In this document: positions 59,070 through 64,000 of the stretch, piece by piece
Layout: each line of letters begins with the position of its first letter
How positions within the stretch are numbered: position 1 is the first letter of the stretch
Assembly: GCA_014905825.1 (NCBI GenBank)
Contig: JACGCN010000023.1
Span: 248,001 to 312,000 of the forward strand
Source: Lyophyllum atratum
Taxonomy: Eukaryota > Basidiomycota > Agaricomycetes > Agaricales > Lyophyllaceae
Direction of reading: 5' to 3'
DNA length: 64,000 bases
The notes under the pieces: generated by a model
Databases searched by the model: none
What the model was told of the DNA's origin: nothing
What the model saw: the letters and a program-made list of their open reading frames with translations, nothing else
Made by a program: the position numbers and the translations under genes

Positions 59070-59464
59070 TGGTCGTCGGTCTCCCATGCTCAGATTTGTT
59101 TTTCCGTACCGAACATACCATGCTCTCTGACGTGCTGTGTCATGTCTAAATCTCGAATCTATCTTCACTGTCTCTCAGTTCTATCCCATCACGACTCCTT
59201 TGAGTAGCTCCCGAAACGCGAGGGAGCGTTCGTCCCTATGGGCTCTGAACAGGATGGAAATCCGCAACATCAAATCAAGAAATCAGTCAGGTTTAGGTCC
59301 GGAATATCGACACCCCGCCAAAAGAAAATCCAAAAGCGATTATTAATCCAATTATTAGACCCAAATGCAAACGAAAGTGGTGAACTAGTACGTCACTGTA
59401 ACTGAAGTAAGCCATAACGAGAGTATTATCCAAAACCTATAGTATCAAATCCCCATTCTGCCCT
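59070..59464. other. Convergent intergenic region
   Basis: About 395 bp between the facing ends of the ERG26-like and secreted-protein genes; presumed 3' untranslated sequence only. Confidence 0.4.
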
Positions 59465-60054
59465 TCAAGCACCAGCGGTGTTGATGTTGATGCCCGTAGA
59501 GATGCTTCCTTGGAGGAGAACCTCGCTGCCATCGGTACCCTGGGTAGGGTAGGTGTTGACGAATTGAACAAAGTAGTTTGCTCCCTGGAAGTAGTACCCG
59601 TGGGGAACCTTGGGACAATCTCAGTTCGTGTAATGGAGGAGGTCATGATGTCGCTCTTACCGTGGATGTGAAGGTATCCGAGGTGGCGCCGGCAGGCAAT
59701 GTGCGGCGGGCAATCACCATGGGGGGCTCGTGACCGTTGTTCGCCGGCGCGGGCACAATGATCGAGTAGTCGAGGAACTTGGGGACGATGCCGAAAGAGT
59801 TAACGGCGCAGTTGAGATCGACGTGGACGACGAATTCCTAAAAGAGAGTGCAATTAGACGGGAAGTGAAGTGTAAATTGATATATCTATGTGATAACATA
59901 CGTCACCAGGGTTGAGAGGGACATCGTTGGGGGTGACGCTGATGACACCAAACCTCGTTGCCTGGGGGCAGCTCTGGCGGGGGACGTTGAGAGAGTCTCT
60001 GGCGGCGACGAGGCCAGCGAGGGAGAGAAGGGCAGCGGAGATGGCGAACTTCAT
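59465..60054 (-). CDS. Small secreted protein, 157 residues
   Basis: Three exons (60054-59902, 59837-59661, 59608-59465), in phase, give 157 residues. A clear signal peptide (MKFAISAALLSLAGLVAA, about residues 1-18) is followed by a beta-rich domain: TRFGVISVTPNDVPLNPGD, then EFVVHVDLNCAVNSF, then PKFLDYSIIVPAPAN, then MVIARRTLPAGATSD, then YYFQGANYFVQFVNTYPTQG, then LLQGSISTGININTAGA. Only two Cys remain in the mature chain, so one disulfide is possible. It resembles small secreted beta-sandwich proteins common in wood and litter fungi, for which I know no function. It has a good TATA box upstream. Confidence 0.8.
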
Positions 60055-60141
60055 TATGAGAATGGGAGATCGGATTCGAGTGTAGGCGGTAAGCTGTGGG
60101 GGAGTGTAGGTAACTGAAGGATCTGTCTGGCCATCTGCAGG

Positions 60142-60148
60142 TTTTATA
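60142..60148 (-). promoter_or_regulatory. TATA box of the small secreted protein gene
   Basis: TATAAAA on the minus strand lies 87 bp upstream of the ATG at 60054, consistent with a strongly regulated secreted-protein gene. Confidence 0.6.
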
Positions 60149-63100
60149 TCTCTCCGGCTGCGTTAGAGATGACCCCAGGATGACCGTTGCGTTTGAGATT
60201 CAAGGTCTGAAAACGCCTACGTGGGATGAGCATGATGAGCATGAGAAGAAGGTGAACTCCTCTAGCGATGTTACTACGTAAACATTCTTCGCCACGTTGA
60301 CCTGAGGATAATATTTTAAGCGTTGTCGATGAGCCTAGAAGACTCCTCGAAGATATTAATATATCAAAAACGCTCCGTGTTGAGGTCGGAGCGCATTCCG
60401 TGCTTCCTGAAAATATGTACCTTAGTGGGCGCTGTCTCAAAGAACGGCGGTGAACATAGCACTCATGGCAGAGGAGTCTATGACGAAGAGCAGCTACGAT
60501 TGATATAAAATTGATCAGTGGTATACACTCATACCCGATGTAGTGCTTACGTGCTGCTCGACGTACGGTAGCTCAAGTTATCGGGTCGAACATCTCGAAA
60601 CATCGTCACCGTGATGCCCGAAACGACAGAGACATCCGGCGGGCGGTGGCGTTGAAATGTCTTCTTCCGAGCTAGCGTGTTCTTGCCGTTGCTTTGGATC
60701 ATGACCTAGGTCTGTCATCTGATCAGGTCTGACTTCATCACAAGTTCAAGCTGAAGCAGGCTGCAAGCAGGCTGTATGTAAACGAGGCTGTAGCGGGAAT
60801 GGGGGCCGTTCCGAGTCGGACTTTCCGGACCCTTCGAAGGTGCACAGCCACAACTTTTGTTGACTATCTCTTGACAGCTCCTCTTGACCGACCAACAGAC
60901 GTCTGCATACCCTACTTTCTACTCTCATCTCTGCTCCAAGTTGGCGTGATCCACGCGATGATAATGAAATCCTTTGAGTAAAGGCTCCGGCATTGTTTCC
61001 AACTGGAAACGGCTTGAAGGGATGGTCATGTAGGGCTGGCTTCCTGGAAGACCTCAGATTTCACAACCGAGCTGGTAAACATGAAACTCTTGGATTTTAC
61101 GCTATCCGCGCTTTACTTACATACACTATTCTAGCACGAGTTCGAGACGCACCACTCCCTCAAGGCTCAGTCCTGTTCGGCGTACCTGGACGATTTTCTT
61201 CTTCGCACAACAAGTGGCCGCGAAACCCGCATGCTGGGCTAAACTTACTTCCATGAACGTCCATGCCATCATGAATGAAGTGCGCTTGCTTTAGTGATGT
61301 CTGTCATGTGGGGGACTGTGGAGTCTGCTATCACGACTGGTATGCTGTTTCTGCTTACGCCAATCTTATGCCCTCGTCGCTGATTCTATCTAAATTAGCA
61401 TCCTATCATCATTCCGGTCACTGGCGAAACATGACAGGGATGACCGCAGACGACGAACATTGAGGGTAGCCGCCGATGGATGGTTTGGATCTTACGACCA
61501 CGAGGCAGTACAAGGAGTAAACGATGCGGACGAAGCGATTCATCACTTTGCATGACGACCTTCCCAAGGCACTTTCGCCTCTAAATGACGTCTCTTCACG
61601 TTCTTCGAGATCAATGTGCTGTCCTTATTGCTCGTGCTCCCCCTCGGGCAGACTTTGCCATGACGAGAAGATATCCATCGGAAGAAGCGGAGGAGTAGTG
61701 GCCGTCGGTACAAGGGGGAGAGGAAGTGAAGCATATCGAGGGTCCTGATGTAAGTTCACTCTTTATGAACGCTCACCTCATCATCGCTAATGGCTCTTAT
61801 GGTGTGCTAGTCCTTTCGCCAATGCGGCGTATCAGAGATGTCATGCCAAGGTTATCGTCAACTATCGACACAACATCGCTGTCCTCAACAGCTAGTACGA
61901 CGACGATACCTTCCCGCAGGGTAGCAGGCTCTCGTCCCTTTCTATGTACTCGTACTCCTAGCTGTGGCGGTAACGGCAGGAAGAGTCTGTAGCAAAGAAG
62001 ACGACGACGACGTGACATCAGCGGATTTGAACAACGTGAGCCAGGGCTGGGCTGTACACAAAGAAGAGGATATGAAGCACACGGTTCAACTTCGCGGATC
62101 CATTGGGAGCTTTCAAGGGCAGCCTTTAGGGACCTATCACAGGCAACACACCCTATAGAAGGGCCACGCCTCGCATTATTCTCAAGGAATTTGCAGCATC
62201 GCATGTCATATGGTTCGCTATTTGCCCCACATACCCACACCCACCACGGCATCCCGCAAAATGTTGGTCTTAGCTCCCCGCGCATGCACGTCTTCTTCCC
62301 AACGTCCGGTCTCAGACCCGCGCACCCGCTTCTTATCCTTCAGGAACCACTCCTCCCACCACCCAGTGCCGGATCAACACCGAGTTCATGAGTCCCTCTA
62401 CGACGCAGGGGCTTTTACCTGGATACGGCTACATCGATGGGGATGGGACGAGCACTAAAGCGAACGTTGGTGGAACACATGCGGTGGCTGCGCGCATCGC
62501 GGGACCTGGCTCATAGAGTACCTGAATGAAGATGAAATTCTGATGTCTTCTCTTAAAGTTGCACTCTACGCGAAGTCAAAGCATGAGCGAACGACTGATT
62601 CATGACGGCGGTGTATTCGGAAAGTAACACTGCAAGAGTTGTAAGAGGCGCGCAGTCCTCTAGATGGCAACCAGATCTGGCCAATATATCCCACCAATCA
62701 TCGTATCTCTGCGGTCGCCCTCTTCCTCCTTCGAAAGTTCATTGGCATGAAACAACGCAGACGTCTCAACCGTCCTCGTTCATCTACTGACCTCTCTGTC
62801 GGTCCTGTAGTGTCCCTCCCGTATCTCATCGACGAGGGAGACAGCACGCCATGAACCCGCGTCCATCCCAAATTACACCTTCCGTCAGAGCTCCCTGTGT
62901 TTTGTAGGTGGGGTCGCCAGCGCAGACTAACGAAACCGTCCCCATCTGTCGCTGCCTCGAAGGCAAATGAGGAGACGACCCAAATCCACATTGCATAATG
63001 GGGAGGCTGAGTTGAGGGCGAAGAAGAAAGAGTGCGAGATAACAGGCAAGATATGTAATGTAAGCCGGCGATCAGGCTAATGCGGGATGCGCATGGATGA

Positions 63101-63492
63101 GAGGCTCAAGCGGATGTTGACATTCTGGGCGAGGAGCATAAGGGGCGTGGTATTCTGGGCGGCGGAAGATCTGTCCTTGATCGAGAAGTACGCATTCCAG
63201 GTGTCCTGATCGAATCTGAGTCGACAGTTGGAGCCATGATGGGCTGAAGGGAGGAAGAGCGGGTGCCGATGTAGGGTGGATATGGCCATGCGAGCAGGGG
63301 GCTGAGGACCGATGCCGGACCTCAGGTACAGGGCACTGAACCCCGACGACGCGTTTCAATCCGAGATCGGTAACGCTATGGGAGCCTTTAGCATGGTAAT
63401 TGTGCGAGCCCTAAGGTTCTGCGCCCTTATAGGCCTCGCGTTGCGATTATGGGGCCTAATGCCCTCGTCTCCGTGACTGTTTAGGTTTCCGT
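60149..63492. other. Poorly resolved stretch, possible gene fragments
   Basis: About 3.3 kb with no complete gene. Three pieces look protein-like. A plus frame near 61.92-62.16 kb contains ALVPFYVLVLLAVAVTAG, a single hydrophobic helix, followed by acidic SKEDDDDVTSAD. A plus frame near 62.4-62.5 kb reads QGLLPGYGYIDGDGTSTKAN. On the minus strand, 63.08-63.26 kb is open in all three frames. None extends into a whole gene with consensus splice sites, so decayed or missed genes are both possible. Confidence 0.35.
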
Positions 63493-64000
63493 TCAGTCGG
63501 TCTGCCTCGTGGTCTCCTCAACATCCAAGACGTCCAAAGCGAATCGTTGGAGGTCCGTGTAATAAGGCTCGTCGTCGTAAGGCAGAGAGCAAATCGGATG
63601 CTTGAGGCTGGAGGAAATGTACATAGACGTTGGAGGTCGAGTATGGCATGGTTACAGAGGGACATGGAAAGCGGTATCTGATGACAAGGTGGAGGTTAGG
63701 CTTGGGCTAATCAAGACAAGTGGATATCGACTTACTCCTTGAGGGAGCCGATGCATGTTCAACAACACAGAACTCGCGCCCAAACATGGAAGAATGTTTT
63801 CCACGCTGATTCGAGGTAGCATCACCATCGATCTATCCTGGGCATTGCTCGAACCCTTTCTGGCACGCCCAGGTCCACCGGCCGTCGAGACAGAACGTCA
63901 TCCGACTGCATACTCCAGACGTTCCTCATGAATTGCGGTCCGTCGCATAGCGGCTGAAGTTTCGATTTGGCAATAGCAGACGAAGTTGGAGCAGCTGGGT
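63493..64000 (-). CDS. 3' end of a minus-strand gene entering from the right edge
   Basis: The last exon (63607-63493) reads LKHPICSLPYDDEPYYTDLQ, then RFALDVLDVEETTRQTD and stop. It follows a plausible intron (gtaacc...ctccag) after DTAFHVPL. Further upstream toward the window edge another frame reads KLQPLCDGPQFMRNVWSMQ, then SDDVLSRRPVDLGVPERVRA. The exact joins between these parts are not certain. The acidic, Tyr-rich end looks like real coding sequence, but the family is not recognisable from this piece. Confidence 0.4.

Overview
The window comes from a basidiomycete fungus, most likely an agaricomycete (mushroom-forming class). Evidence: genes are packed on both strands and cut by many short introns (about 45-80 bp). 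Two roughly 1,010-residue double F-box proteins and smaller F-box-like genes are present. There is a single-chain ATP-citrate lyase, a large 2OG-Fe(II) oxygenase-like protein, an RTA1-like protein, a MUP1-type permease and an MCT-type MFS transporter. I resolved 20 genes exon by exon or as intronless frames. All multi-exon models were checked for reading phase at every junction, 79 introns in total.

Layout, left to right. 0-5 kb: 3' end of an unknown gene, an IFI6/ISG12-like membrane protein with a tryptophan-rich repeat tail, and a four-exon F-box/LRR-type gene. 5-17 kb: a mostly empty or decayed stretch, then a UBL3-like prenylated ubiquitin-fold protein, an RTA1-like protein, and a tail-to-tail pair of alkyltransferase-like protein ATL1 and a DUF2470 membrane protein, then an F-box-like gene. 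17-22 kb: an intron-containing tRNA-Lys and a decayed copy of the 2OG oxygenase gene. 22-32 kb: an unknown 176-residue protein, an FHA protein, an RNase III-like mitochondrial ribosomal protein, a secreted GH105-like enzyme, and the intact 2OG oxygenase. 32-44 kb: a MUP1-like permease diverging from the oxygenase, the first double F-box gene, a 3.5-kb gene-poor stretch holding two inverted repeats, and TRM44 (tRNA Um44 methyltransferase). 44-53 kb: a 96-residue protein with a duplicated Cys/His motif, an MCT-like transporter, and ATP-citrate lyase. 53-64 kb: a small 77-residue ORF, the second double F-box gene diverging from an ERG26-like sterol dehydrogenase, a small secreted protein, and a poorly resolved right end with the 3' end of a further gene.

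The genes do not form an obvious single pathway. Weak functional links: ATP-citrate lyase (cytosolic acetyl-CoA) and ERG26 (sterol synthesis) share a metabolic direction but lie 5 kb apart with other genes between. The most unusual items are the duplicated C-x2-H-x4-C-x2-C protein, the WW-type repeat tail on the ISG12-like protein, the pair of tandem double F-box proteins, the concentration of four GC-AG introns within about 5 kb, and the decayed inverted paralogue of the 2OG oxygenase including its promoter. No CRISPR array, prokaryotic operon, intact transposase or virus-like gene was seen.
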